Notes under the pieces: generated by a model
Seen by the model: the letters and a program-made list of their open reading frames with translations, nothing else
What the model was told of the DNA's origin: nothing
The model's database searches: none
Assembly: GCF_041296385.1 (NCBI RefSeq)
Contig: NW_027184085.1
Coordinates: forward strand, 8,365,301 to 8,429,300
Source: Aphelocoma coerulescens
Taxonomy: Eukaryota; Chordata; Aves; Passeriformes; Corvidae
Length of the DNA stretch: 64,000 nt
Direction of reading: 5' to 3'
Translations under genes and position numbers: made by a program
Shown here: positions 44,134 through 55,867 of the stretch, one piece after another
Position numbering within the stretch: position 1 is the first letter of the stretch
Layout: the number at the start of each line of letters is the position of its first letter

Positions 44134-44583
44134 ATCACGGAATCGCAGAATACGCTGAGTTGGAAGGGACCCATCAGAATAATCAAGTCCAGCTCCTGGC
44201 CCTTCACAGGGCACTCCAAGAGTCAAACACTGTGCCTGAGAGCTTTGTCCAAATGCTTCTTGAACTGTGTCAAGCTTGGTGTTGTGTCTCCTTCCTTGGG
44301 GAGCCTGTTCCAGTGAAAAACTGGTGAAAAACTCTTTCCTGGTATCCAGCCTAACCCTCTCCTGACACAGCTTGATGCCATTCCCTCAGGTCCTGTCACT
44401 GGTCACCACAGAGATCAGTGCCTGGCCCTCCTCTGCCCCTCACACTGAAGTTGTAATTGTGATGAGGTCTCCCCTCAGTCTCCTGTTCTCCAGGCTGAAC
44501 AGACCAAGTGACCTCAGCCACTCCTCACACGGCTTCCCCTCCAGACCCTTCACCATCATCACTGCCCTCCTTTGGGCATTCAC
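44134..44583 (-). mobile_element. Inner CR1, inserted in opposite orientation
   Basis: Read on the minus strand this is a 5'-truncated CR1 whose 3' end lies at about 44134 (plus: GAATCACGGAATCGCAGAAT then GAGTTGGAAGGGACCCATCA). Plus-strand landmarks are TCCTTGGGGAGCCTGTTCCA, GGTCTCCCCTCAGTCTCCTG and CCTCCAGACCCTTCACCATC. It separates two halves of one plus-strand CR1. Boundaries are good to roughly 10 bp. Confidence 0.88.
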
Positions 44584-44814
44584 TAATGGCGTAACTCAAG
44601 TTGTGCCAGGAAAGGCTTACATTGAACGTTAGGAAGAATTTCATCACAGGAGGGGTCATTATACATTGAAACGGACAGCGCAGGGGGGCGGTGGAGTCAC
44701 TGTCTCTGGAGGTGCCTAAGGAAAAGCTGCACGTGGCACACAGTGGTGCTGCTGGGTCAGAGGTTGGACTCGATACTCTCAGAGTATCTTTTCCAAACGA
44801 ACTGATTCCGTGAC
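44584..44814 (+). mobile_element. Outer CR1, 3' part, abutting the UBE2R2 promoter
   Basis: AACTCAAGTTGTGCCAGGAA, AACGTTAGGAAGAATTTCAT, GGTGGAGTCACTGTCTCTGG and GAGGTTGGACTCGATACTCT continue the CR1 broken off at 44133 and run to its 3' end. GC-rich promoter sequence starts within about 10-20 bp of the CR1 end. Confidence 0.88.
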
Positions 44815-44819
44815 TTTGC

Positions 44820-45228
44820 GACCCTCACGCTGCGCCCCACCCCCACGCCCATGCACGTGACTGTTCCCCCGCCCCGGCCGACGGCGGCCCCTTTAAAGGC
44901 ACGCGGCGAGGGGCGTGGCGCGCGGCCGCGCGTGCGGCGGGGCGTGGCCCGGGGCGAGGCGGGGCGTGGCCTGGCTGTGCGCCGGGGCACGGCCGGGCGC
45001 GCGGCGGGGGCGTGGCCCGGGCGGGGGGCGTGGCTAACGGAGCGGCGGGGGCGTGGCCGGCGCGGCGCGCTGAGGTCAGCGCGAGCGGCGCCGTCACAAA
45101 AGGAAGTGGCGGCGGCGGGCCCGTCAGCGCGGGGAGGGGCGGGGGCGGCACCGGCACCACCGGCACCAGGACCACCGGGAGCGGCACCGGGAGCGAGGGG
45201 GCGGCCGCGGCGGGGGCCGCGCCGCGCC
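44820..45228 (+). promoter_or_regulatory. UBE2R2: UBE2R2 CpG-island promoter and 5'UTR
   Basis: Very CpG-rich. Six copies of GGGCGTGGC (Sp/KLF-type GC/CACCC box) lie at 44911, 44940, 44962, 45008, 45026 and 45049, all in the same orientation. Further elements are an E-box CACGTG at 44854-44859 and, near 45095-45110, CCGTCAC (CRE half-like) and AGGAAGTGG (ETS-like). No TATA box. A GCACCGG-rich microrepeat fills 45147-45195, probably 5'UTR. The start of transcription cannot be fixed from sequence alone. Confidence 0.8.
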
Positions 45229-45405
45229 ATGGCCCAGCAGCAGATGAGCAGCTCGCAGAAGGCGCTGATGCTGGAGCTGAAGTCGCTGCAGGAGGAGCCG
45301 GTCGAGGGCTTCCGCATCACCCTGGTCGACGAGTCCGACCTCTACAACTGGGAGGTGGCGATCTTCGGGCCCCCCAACACGCTTTACGAGGGCGGGTACT
45401 TCAAG
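45229..45405 (+). CDS. UBE2R2: UBE2R2 exon 1 (residues 1-59), ubiquitin-conjugating enzyme E2 R2 (CDC34B)
   Basis: UBE2R2 is a CDC34-family E2 that passes ubiquitin to substrates of cullin-RING (SCF) ligases. The exon reads MAQQQMSSSQKALMLELKSL, then QEEPVEGFRITLVDESDLYN and WEVAIFGPPNTLYEGGYFK, the first helix and beta strands of the UBC fold. It differs from human UBE2R2 at one position (Ser7 for Thr). The paralogue CDC34 starts MARPLV and has YYEGGYFK, so UBE2R2 is the better call. The start has a GCCGCGCCATGG context; the donor after TTCAAG is gtacgggc, phase 0. The active-site Cys, the acidic loop and the acidic tail lie in later exons outside the window. The gene points away from NOL6. 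Confidence 0.97.
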
Positions 45406-45639
45406 GTACGGGCCTTTCCCCCGCGCCACGGGCCGCGGTGTGGGGCTGGGCCGGGCCCGGGCCTGCGGGAGGGGGTACGGGCACGGCCTGGGCAGAGGGG
45501 GGGGCCGTGCCACAGCCGCCGCTGCGCTGTTAATCTTCATTTTTAGCCCCAAAGAACCTCCTGTAGAACCTCGGGGCAGGGCGAGAGTTTTCGCCTTCCA
45601 CCCCAAGTTGCCCCCTGGGCTCTGCTCTGTGTGTATTTC

Positions 45640-45690
45640 AGAGAATTGTTACGGTTGGAAGGGACTTCTGGAGATCATCTAGTCCCGTAT
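45640..45690 (-). mobile_element. Short inverted CR1 3'-end fragment
   Basis: CAGAGAATTGTTACGGTTGG then AAGGGACTTCTGGAGATCAT-CTAGTCC reads as a CR1 3' end on the minus strand. It lies directly before a plus-oriented CR1, giving a head-to-head pair. Confidence 0.7.
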
Positions 45691-45699
45691 TTCCATATC

Positions 45700-46025
45700 C
45701 TTTCAGTACCTGAAGGAACTTACAGGAAAGATGGGTCAAGACTATTTACAAGAGCATTTAGGGACGAAACAAGGGGGAATGGTTCAAACTGAAAGAAAGT
45801 AGGTTTAGTTTAGATATTAGAACGAAATTGTTCATTGTGAGGGTGGTGAGGCAGTGGAACAGGTTGTCCAGAGAAGCTGTAGATGTGCCATCCCTGGAAG
45901 TGTCCAAGGCCAAGTTGGATGGGGCTGTGAGTACCCTGGGTTAGTGGAAGGTGTCCATGACAGGAGGGTTGGAACTAGATCATCTTTAAGGTTCCTTCCA
46001 ACCCAAACATTCAATGATTCTGTGA
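45700..46025 (+). mobile_element. CR1 3' end in UBE2R2 intron 1
   Basis: TTTCAGTACCTGAAGGAACT, TAGGTTTAGTTTAGATATTA, GAGGGTGGTGAGGCAGTGGA, GGTTGGAACTAGATCATCTT and CCTTCCAACCCAAACATTCA end in ATGATTCTGTGA: a typical plus-oriented CR1 tail about 300 bp from exon 1. Confidence 0.93.
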
Positions 46026-49000
46026 TATTTATTTCAAACTGAGGGGCTTCCTAGCCATCCAGTGATAGCTGCACCCATCAATTGCTAATTCAGGGTAACG
46101 GCAATGTTTTCATCAGAACTCCGTGGGCTTCAGGACTGTTTGGCACAACTGTTTTTCTACCGCTGTGTTCTTCCTCTCCAAACTTTCAGAAGGCAGCCTT
46201 CAAAGGGCTCTGGTAACACATAATAGGTGAAGGTGGATTCAATTCCTCTCTCAGCCTTCCTGTCAATACAAAAAAACTTTTGTGGTTGCTATTTCCACTC
46301 TTGTGAGTACAGCAAATAAGAAATCTGTCACAGCCACCTCAGAAAAGAACTGAAAGGAGTGTACTTAAATTATCAAAACAACTGGAGAAGGAGGAAGAGT
46401 TACACTTCTTTCTTAAAATGGGCAATTGGAAAATCTTGATGCCTGCAGAAGATGTGTTGCATTAGGCACACTCCTCTCCGCTTGATATCTGCTTGATCTC
46501 TGGCAAGATATTGTCTCCATGAGCTTGCTTCTTCCAGCAGTTAACTGTTGTAGTTGTGGCTCCTGCATCTCCTATTTCATGCCCTTTGGCTTCTCTCAAA
46601 CTGAAAAAAAAATTTGGATGATGTCTTTGCTTGACTAACGTGCACCTTCGGTGCCTCTTGGCCTCTACAGGTCAAGGTTTAAGGGCTTTGTTCCACAAAA
46701 CCAAAATAACCTGTAGCTTGGGGAATGATGGATTTGAGTCATGTTAAGTTTGGCCTCATTGTTTGGAAGGAAAGGAAGGCTTTGGCATAAGGCTTGCCTT
46801 TTATAATGAGTTGGCTGGCTTATTCATGTAGGTGTGATAGGTGTATTCTTAGACTCACCTCCATTATTACTTATTCAGGAAGTCGCTTGAGTCTTTGGTT
46901 GGTAACAGTGTCATCTTTACATCCCTGAATGGTCTGGTGACCTCTTCCTGCACTTATATTACTCATCCATTTTTTTTCAAAGAAATCACGACTGAACGAA
47001 ATAGTTTTGTTTGGTTGGAGAACTCTCTGGACTGCATATTTGCAGTTGTTCCTGGAAAGAAGCTGAAGCTGCCTGAGAGATAATTTGGGGATGTGTGTTA
47101 ACAAGTGTGGATTTAAGCAAGGCTCCTAGTTGCCTTACCTCAGCATTATGATTGTGCTATCTTTTTGGGTATTTGATGTCCCTGAACTGCTGTGCCTTTC
47201 TTCTAAATTCTTTTGACCAATCCTGTGATAGTTGTTTTGAGAGTGGGAAGATGAGATCTCATGATGCTTCCACCCCTCCCCAGCAGTGGGATTCCCTTCA
47301 AGTGCCATGGCTGAAATCTCTCATGTGTTGTTTCTGTCTTGTCTTTCCTCCGTGAGGAGCCCTGCATGGCAGATTTTTGTAGTGTCTGATCTTTGGTTAT
47401 GCATCTTGAATTCTGAGACACTGAAAAAGTGGTCTTAGGCCCTTATTCTGTCCCTCGGGAGAAGGAGTCCCGTGAGAAGTGATATTCTTGGCTCTCTTTG
47501 TGTTAGGTCTTCATATGTGTTAGGCTCTGCTTATGGAATTGTTCAGAGATAAGAATAATACCCTAACTTTATTTGATGTGTTACTTCTGCAATATATTAA
47601 TAGTACATGCTGCTCTGAACTAGTGCTCACCTTGCATGTGTTTCATCTTCCAGATTTGTTAACTTGATGAACTACTTAGCTTCATCTTGTTTTGTGTTTT
47701 CAGTTTACTAAGGTTAGGAAAGCAGGATTAGAAAGATGCAGTTACAGCATGTAACTTTTTTCAACTTTGTGGGAGTGGGAATTGTGTTCCACCTGAAGCG
47801 TGGTTTAAGGGCAGGAACTGGAGAAGTACACAGGCTTCTAGTTAAGCTAGAGCATAAATATTTCGAGGAAAACTTGTGGTTAAGGTGACCTTAATAAAGG
47901 GGATGGTTGATTGGGAATACAAATGCTTGATCTGTGTTTCAGGAGCTCTTGGAGCTGGTCACATCAACTTTTGGCACCTTGTTTATTCTTTGAGAAATAC
48001 GACCTTTCTCTCTGGGTTGTTGAACTAGCTGAATAAAGTGAAATGAGGGAAGTGCTCTCTCTGCACCTCCTTGACAGAAGCTACTGCTGTCTAAAGCTGG
48101 TTCAACATTTCAGCAGATCCTGGTTTCAGTTGCAAGTCCTGTAACTCTAACATCTGATAAATTGAAGCAGAGAACAAGTCCCCTTGAATGTTTGTTTAAA
48201 TGGTACGTTGTCAACATGCTGGCTATAATAAAGTCAGGGGCTTCTTAAAATTCAGGCACAGTATCTAAGCATATTTTATCAGCTGATATAGCATGCTCAG
48301 GTCTGCTGCAGTGCTTCATGGTTTAGGACTGCCAGCTAGATGGAAAGGGCAGCAGCCTCCAGGAACAGCAACTACATGAAGATCAGCTTGTATCAGCAAG
48401 GGATCATCCAGCAGCCCCCTCCACCCCATCCATGTGATCAGCTGAAGGTGGATGTCTGAAGTGCAAGTTACGTCAACCTTTGTCTTACCTGGTGATTGTA
48501 CTCCCAGTCATGCTGAATAGCTTTGTAATGTTTTGAGCAACCCTTTAAATTCCTGACTGCTGTCCTCAAGGAAGGAGTTGAGCTGTTCCATGCACTGGTT
48601 ACCTCTCATTCCTTGCTGGCAAGGCAAAAATAGTTCAGGGGTAGTGATGTTAAGTCCTTCAGAGAGGTTGTGATAAGAGCAAATGTCTGTCCTTCAGCTG
48701 CTGTCAGTAAGAAATTGCCAGTTTGACTAAAGTCCTAGCAGAATCAGTTGTGTTGGGCCACAGGTATTGGACTGCACTAGGTGAACTTGGCTTTTGGTCC
48801 CAGACTCACTCACAGAGTGTAAGGGTGAAATGTGGATAGACATTTTATGTCTTGGATGTTGCTTACATCAGATTCAGTTGCTGAGTTTTTTGAGTGACAA
48901 AGGCAAGATTTTTTTCAGAATCAAATGCTTCGTGTCCAGGTCACAGATAGTGACAATTGCTTCTTTCTTATCTCAGCTGTGAAGGACATGGTGTGATAGG

Positions 49001-51036
49001 ATGGGTCTTTAGGTCAGGTTCCATTGGGCTATGTGGTAGTTCTGAATTGCTCTGGAAATGATGGAAATGTGTTTTTCTGGTTTTGCAGGCAGTGCCTGAG
49101 CAGCAGAGAACCAGAATGTGCCATAATCTGCAGAACTAAGTGTGAGCAGTTCATCAGTGCTACCTTTATTGCCATAGGCATCTTCTGTTCATCTGAGAGG
49201 GTCCTTTGCTACATTGCAGGAGAACGTCTTCATCTTTAATTTTGGCAGCTGATACATAAATGAGGACCACCAGAACAAAGGTTATTATGCTGTAATCTGG
49301 TGTTGATAGGTTCTAGCTGGGATAGATCTTGATGGCTGAGGGCTGTGCATGGTGAAATCTTTACCATCTCAGGTGACCATTCATCTCAGTCTGTCTTGAA
49401 ATCCAGTGTCTTTTTTAATGCTTGAGCCTTCAGAGCCTGGAGGTTGATGAACCTCTGCCCAATGCTTTGATCAAGCAGTGGATAATTGCAGGACTATTAG
49501 AAAGTGTTACCTGATGGCTTGCTTGAGGTCCTGAATGTTTGGTGCACTTGTACCATAGCAACACAGCTTTTAGTTATTTTTGAAAAAGAGAGACATTCTA
49601 ATTTTTTAGTTGAATGGTATTCTTGTGCTGAGAGCCAGGGTTTCAGGGAAGGTACAACTGAGAAATTATACAAATAGAAACTTCATTAGCACCACTCAGA
49701 AGCGTGGTTTGACCAAGTACACTGTGTCAAGAAGCATGTTTAATGTAGACCAAAAGTCAATATTCTAAACTCCTTCAGAGGTGATTCAGGCTGGGTAGAT
49801 TAAAATGGATATACCTAGCATGAAAGGAAACAAGAAAAATTAACTGCATTGTTAGAGTTACTATTTCATGGTTCTTAAGGCAGTTTATTTCATAAGGTAC
49901 TTTTCCTGCTTGAAGGAGCAAGCCTTGACACATCAGTTGGAAGGGGAAAAAACCACTGAGCGTTATGATTAGTTTTATCAAGTAATTTGGGGGCTAAATA
50001 TTTGTCAATGCATTGTTATCCTTGTTTTTTGTAATTCATTAGCCCTGTGCTGTGTAGAGTTCTGTATTGTTGTATCTCAGCTTTTTCCAGGTGATTTGAT
50101 TTCAAAGTAACATGCAAATGTGTTAATATTTCAGAGCAGAAAGTAGATAGAGAACTTTCCAATAACTGATGGCAACAATGAACACCATGTTTAAAAGTTT
50201 GGTATTGTAGTCTACTTCTCATAAAGCTTAAAATTAAGCAAATAGAAGTTTTCTAAGCACTTAGAATTATATAACTGGTAGGACATTTAATTCCACAAAA
50301 ATATCCTTAAGGCCAGGATTATGTGAGGTACTCTCAGCCCAAAAACTGCCTTCCATGGGCCTCGGCTTTGCAAGGTCCTATGGAGTTTCTCTCTGTGGTA
50401 TTTGATCTATTTTTGTTGCCTTTAGGTATCATTGATGCCAATAAGCAGGGTTTAGTACAGCAAAGGGACACAGAATTGTGGGTGAGTAGAGCCCTGCTTG
50501 CTCCGGGCCTGTGGAGCTCCTGTTCAGTTTCAAAAGCCAAGGAGCCTCCAAGCTGTCAGAAGACCAGGAGGCAAAAGACTTCTTCCAGTGTCGATTCATG
50601 GATCAAAAGCACAGATACAATCCCAGACTTTCAGGCCTGGGGAATACCTGGTGGTTCCTCACTCTGCAGTTGTATACAGTTTTTTGGATGGCTGTGCCTC
50701 TGGGCTGCACAATCTACTCACCCATCCTGTGGCCTGTTCTGTGCATCCGTGTATCCTCAGGAGGAAATGGGATAAGTTGTGGTGGTAGCCAGCTCCCAGT
50801 CATTCCCCTAGGGCTCCTCTGATCTAGGTAGGATTAGGTGTGTGCTGAGAAGTACAGGTAGTGGTTTCCAGTTCTGATACTGCCTGAACATAGGAGATCA
50901 TGTGCAGTCAGGTCCTGTTGTACAGCAAGAGGAGAGCTGTAGCACAGCCCAACTCTTTTGTCCCATTAGAATTAAACAGAAAGCTTTCCATATCGGTAAA
51001 TTGTTAATTTGTCTAATATTTGTACAGTGGTCCTTG

Positions 51037-51463
51037 TGATGCCTTGAGAGGCCTCCTAGAAACAGAGACTAGACAGGAGTAAGGGAATAAAAGTAGGTAT
51101 TTATTTGAAAGGCCTTCAAATGTAACCCCTGGGGAGCCAGAGGCTATTGCCAAGATGAACCCCAACATGGACCCCAGGTCACGAGTCCTTCACCCTTTTA
51201 AAGGTTTGGTTCATTTGCATAGAAGGGTTAATTCTCCAGTTAAAGCTTCACTTTTCCCCTCAGCTTGCCCCCCCTTAGCGGCTCTTTGGTTTATACTTTT
51301 GGCCTGGGACAGTCTTGGTGTCCTTGGAAAGCACGGCCAGAGAGGCTTTGTTATGTCTACCTAGCATGAGAGAGCAGAAATTAACAGGCTACAAGAAACT
51401 TCAGAGACACACACCAAACAGTACAGAATTTGAAAAATATAAAAGTTAAAACCTAAGGCATCA
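51037..51463 (-). mobile_element. Solo LTR with 4-bp target duplication (ERV1-like)
   Basis: A 427-bp element with inverted ends TGATGCCTT...AAGGCATCA, so TG...CA, flanked on both sides by CTTG (51033-51036 and 51464-51467). On the minus strand it carries TATAAA (plus 51290-51295) and, about 190 bp on, AATAAA (plus 51100-51105), as expected for U3-R-U5. A 4-bp duplication is usual for gammaretrovirus-like ERV1 elements. No internal retroviral genes remain, so it is a recombined solo LTR. The family name is not known to me. Confidence 0.85.
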
Positions 51464-53489
51464 CTTGGATAAGGTGAAATACAACTTGAGTTTTAGGTTT
51501 TGTTCTTAGGCAAGAACTGTGAATGAACTGTGCCTCTTGAAACTTCTTGTCTGTCTGTTCAAGAGATAGTAACTAAAAGCGTGTAGCTTTATATGTGGTA
51601 CATATTATAGAAATTAACGGAAGGTTTTGACTCTGTAGTGTTAGAAGAGTGGGTTTTTTTTTAATTTTTGGGGGGGGTGGGTTTGTGTGTAAATCCTTTA
51701 GATCTAGTATTGCAGTGATGTTATGCCGGTGTCTGAATGTTTTACACATCTGTAACTTTTCAAAAGCTCAAACTTATTTTTACCTACTGTTTCTGAAGTC
51801 ACTCTTACGCTGCCTCACTATTTTACAGGGTAATATATTCACACAGGGTACCTTCTCTTTAATAGCACTTTAGGTGTACTACACAATGCTTATTTTGCAT
51901 CTGGAGGGTAGGGAATGCCAGAAAAAATACGCTTGTAGAACCTTAACTCTGATCTTTGATGTGCAGTTTTGTTGTGTGGTTTATGGCATGTTCATCACGT
52001 ATTCAGGATAATGAATAGTATGGGCTAAATGGTGGAGGTTTTATGTTGAACCTAAATGTAGCTGTGTTCAAGTGGGAAATGTCGCAGTTACACATTGCAG
52101 TGTGATGGATTAGAGGTGATGTGACTCATAAACACAGCTGCTCTTATAATTTGAGCTGCACGTGATCACATGTGTACATACACATATGCATGTACACAAA
52201 ACTAGACAGCTATTTCCAGAATGCTGCTTCGTTTTTAAAGCCTTAGTGTTTTTATCCAGCATTATGAGTTAGGGGAATTGCAGTTAATCTTGCTAAGCTT
52301 TTGTGGTAGTGACTGGCTGGGAATGTCCCATCTCGCCCAGCCAGTTTGATAGTAATAACTTTGGCATTGTGTATCCACCGTTGAAGCCAAGAGTAACTAA
52401 ATTGATTGATTGATTGCCTATCATCACAGTTGCTGACATATTTAAAATGCATTTGCCCAAAGTGGCTTACAAAGAGAAGAAAAATGAGAGCTACTAAATT
52501 AGGGTGTGTTTAGGATATTTTGGAATCTTGCTTGTCTTGAAGAAATGTGACCTCAAGACTTCCTGGATGTTTGTTTTAAATTGAAGCTTCTACCTGGAGA
52601 AACAATAAGAACATAAAGCGGCTGAATGGGTGACACTTCGAGGCATCATAGTGTTTGTGGTTTAGAAAGAGAAGGCTGCCTGGCAGGCAGGCTGCATCTT
52701 ACCCTTTAAAGTTTCAACTAAAAGCTACATATGTTCTTTTTGGACTGCTTTGTTGTCTTAAAATTGTACAATTAATTTCGATATTCAGGTAAATAGCTTT
52801 TGTTTGAGAAACCCAAATTGATAGCAGTAAAGGATGTTTGCAGTAGCTCCATGACTCTTCCCTGAATTATGTATCCTAGTTAAGTATTTAAAACATATGT
52901 TTTAATGTTCATTGTAGCAAAATATTTGAAGAGATTAAGGTGTAAAACCCTCTGCCACAGTATTGAAACAGTTCAAGGACCAGTGTTTAATCAGTTGTGT
53001 CATTTGGGTCGATTTTTTTGAGTGATAGATACTTGTCCATTGTGCAAAAACTCTTTAGTTTTAAATTAATCTTCAGACATCTCTGTAGCTAGAAACTTTT
53101 TGCTGTCAGACCTAGGTAAAAGCTGAAATAATATTCTTTTTTGCAGTACCCTCTTTAGCCTTGTCAAAACAAAAGCCATGCAGTGGAGTAGCTTTGACTT
53201 ACAATACATTCTGTGAATACACATTTGTTCTTGCATAAAGTCTGCTTGTATAAGCCCCTTATTCATGGATGTAAACCACACTGGTGTGCAAGTGTTTGCT
53301 TATCTTGGCTAGAATAACTATCTGTAAAAGCACTCACCTTTATTAAAAGAATGGGCTTCTTATAATGTATTGAAGAAAACTGAATTTCATCTCTGTGTTC
53401 CCAGCTACTTCTCTGCAGAAGAGTAACTGTACCCACACTTGGTAGCTGAATACCTTTCAGCAGTGCATTTAGCAGTATAACTTGAGAGG

Positions 53490-53531
53490 CTGTACTTTTT
53501 AAGTATCTTTTCTGTACTTTTTAAGTATCTT
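53490..53531 (+). repeat. 22-bp tandem duplication
   Basis: CTGTACTTTTTAAGTATCTT occurs twice with a period of 22 bp. A small local duplication. Confidence 0.9.
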
Positions 53532-53907
53532 GTAGCTATTATCTAAATACCTTCTAATTTGTCATTCATGTGGTAACAAAATGCCCCTACCTAGATGCTT
53601 CAGATGAAGGTGCATGGCACTTTTTGTTAAGGGGGAAGGAAAAAGCCTGGTCTGTTCTTAATGATATTGCCACTTCAGTGGCATTTCTGCCTAACCTCAT
53701 TTTTTCATTGCTATATCCATGTTACTCAAAATGCTAAGCAAGAAAGATGTTGAAAGACAACTCTTGTTGAAAACTTATTGTTCAAGTACAGTGGATGATG
53801 GTAATGTTTCTTCTCTTGTATAATTCTCTGAGTGTCAAGTGGCTGTTTCTTGAGTCAACCACAGCCATGTTTAAACAATTCTCTACAGAAGACCTGTTGT
53901 TATTCTT

Positions 53908-53923
53908 TTTTTTTTTTTTTTTT
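53908..53923. repeat. Poly-T tract
   Basis: Uninterrupted T run of about 17 within UBE2R2 intron 1; similar runs occur near 54106 and 62091. Confidence 0.85.
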
Positions 53924-55390
53924 GAAAGCACTTCTAAACAAAACTAGGCATTTTATATTGCTGTATGATCTCCACTGGAGCATATAAAAATGAAAATTTT
54001 GAGACCAACTTATGGAATTATTTCCATTTCTCAGTCTCTGCCAGAAACCTGAAAGCTTATGTCCTTCAAAATTTGACTAATATACTTTCTGTGAAATTTA
54101 ACTGATTTTTTTTTTTTTTTCCTGCTGGTTGCAGTCTTTGATTTGTGTGGATGAAGTTGGGATGGCTTTGACCTGAAATACAGTGGTAGTAGCACTACTG
54201 AGGAAAGCTAGGAAGGTAGGGTAGACTTGATTGAGGCTATGGACATTTGTGGCTTTTGAATTTTGAAACTGGCTATACTATGAAATATTTTTTGGTACTG
54301 AAGATGGTTTTGACCCTCAGAGGTTTATGGACAGACTCATCAGGGGCTAAAAACCAGTCTCAGCAGAGTAACTGTGATATGTCATTCTGGAGATCTATTT
54401 TAAATTACGGTAATAGCTAAGTACATTGTATTGTACCTGTATCATCCATGACTATGCTCCGTTTGGAAAGAGATCAGAGTTGTACCTCTAAGGAGGGGTG
54501 GGATAAGAAATCTGCTAATCTTGGCCACCTTCTTGGTGTTATAAAATAAACCTGGGTTCTGTTGCTGTTAGAACTGATACTCCAATTTCACGGATTCAAA
54601 GCAGCCTGCTTAATGTTCAGCTTGGATAAATCACTGTTAATTTTCACCCAACTTGCAGGCTTATCCCACATCCCACTAAGTTGCTCACTTTTGTTCACAT
54701 CTCTAACGTGAGTGATATACTTATGCTTGGGCTCTTCAACCAGGGACCGTATTTTGCCTACAAAAACCAGCTAAGTAACCTGCTGGCGGTCAACAAGAGC
54801 TGTGAGAAGCCATGGTGGGATGGCTGCTATAGGTATGTGGTACCTTCCACAGCCAGGGAGCTTCCTGCTGGCAGTCATGGATGTATTGCTGAATAGTGGA
54901 TCAAGGCAGATTGGGGTAAGGGCCATGAGTAACCATCCCAAAGCACAACATTGCCCTTTCCTGTGCCTTGTGGGGGTGCAGTGAAATGTCAAATGGGCAT
55001 GTCTTCAGCACATGCACCACACTTGGGATCTCACCTGCTGTCCAAGCAGCTAATGCCACATCCCGTGAGATCAGCTCTGTGTGTGCAATGGCAGAGGCAT
55101 GGAGGAAGGCTCTGGTATGCTTGGCCACAAAAGACCTGTCATCATCATGCCACCAGGCCTCTTCATTTGTCTTGGCATCTCTTGGAACCCAAACCCACCT
55201 TAGGCATCATCTTCCTCTTCCTTCAACTCTCATCCTAAACTAGAATAGCTGTACTTGAGTCATGACTGCAGGCTCACATGAGGTCACCACATGTGACCTT
55301 ATTGGTGCTCCTAGTGTCTCAGCTTTGTTCGTTTCATCTTCTCCCTGCAGCTGTTGACTTTGCTGAGCATGGGGATGACTTTCACCTCCT

Positions 55391-55510
55391 TAGAAACATA
55401 AAATTGTTAATGTTGGAAAAGACCGCTAAGATTGAGTGCAACCACCAACCCAGCACCCACCACCACGTTCACCACTAAACCATGTCCGCAAGTGCCACTT
55501 CCACACTTTT
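55391..55510 (-). mobile_element. CR1 3'-end fragment, minus orientation
   Basis: AGAAACATAAAATTGTTAAT, GTTGGAAAAGACCGCTAAGA then CCACCAACCCAGCACCCACC and CACTAAACCATGTCC is the reverse of the CR1 tail that tells of a locus-wide subfamily with GGTTGGACTCGATGATC-type ends. Only about 120 bp. Confidence 0.8.
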
Positions 55511-55867
55511 TTTCCAAGAGAACAGTGAAGTATTTTTGACCTGCCTACATCTACCCTGTACTTCCAAGATGGCTAGTGTCTGCTTTTAAAACAAAAATGA
55601 TGCTAGGGAGAGCCTGTAAGTTATACTACAGCAAATCTAGGAAAGCTCTGGCTGGAGGTTAGTGGACAGAAATAAACTCTTCAGGTGTTGGCGTCTGCAT
55701 CAGTTCTGTTGTATCTTTAACTCTTGCATGCTCCAATTTATTTGGGATTGCGCAGCTTTTTCTTCAGATTGCATTAGTTCATAGCTGGGGTTATAAGTAA
55801 GTCTTGGAGTTTCTTATTTCCTTTTCTTGCAAAGTACAGAGCAGTGACTTCTGTGCTCTAGAAAGAA

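Noticed and set aside
24853..45612. Similar short strings CCGCCTTTCACCCCAAAG (24853) and CGCCTTCCACCCCAAG (45592) near the two gene starts
   Set aside because: Too short and too GC/C-rich to exclude chance; no wider similarity between the two regions.
52141..52205. Alternating CATGTGTACATACACATATG stretch as a possible regulatory palindrome
   Set aside because: Ordinary purine-pyrimidine simple sequence without a fixed unit or a conserved motif.
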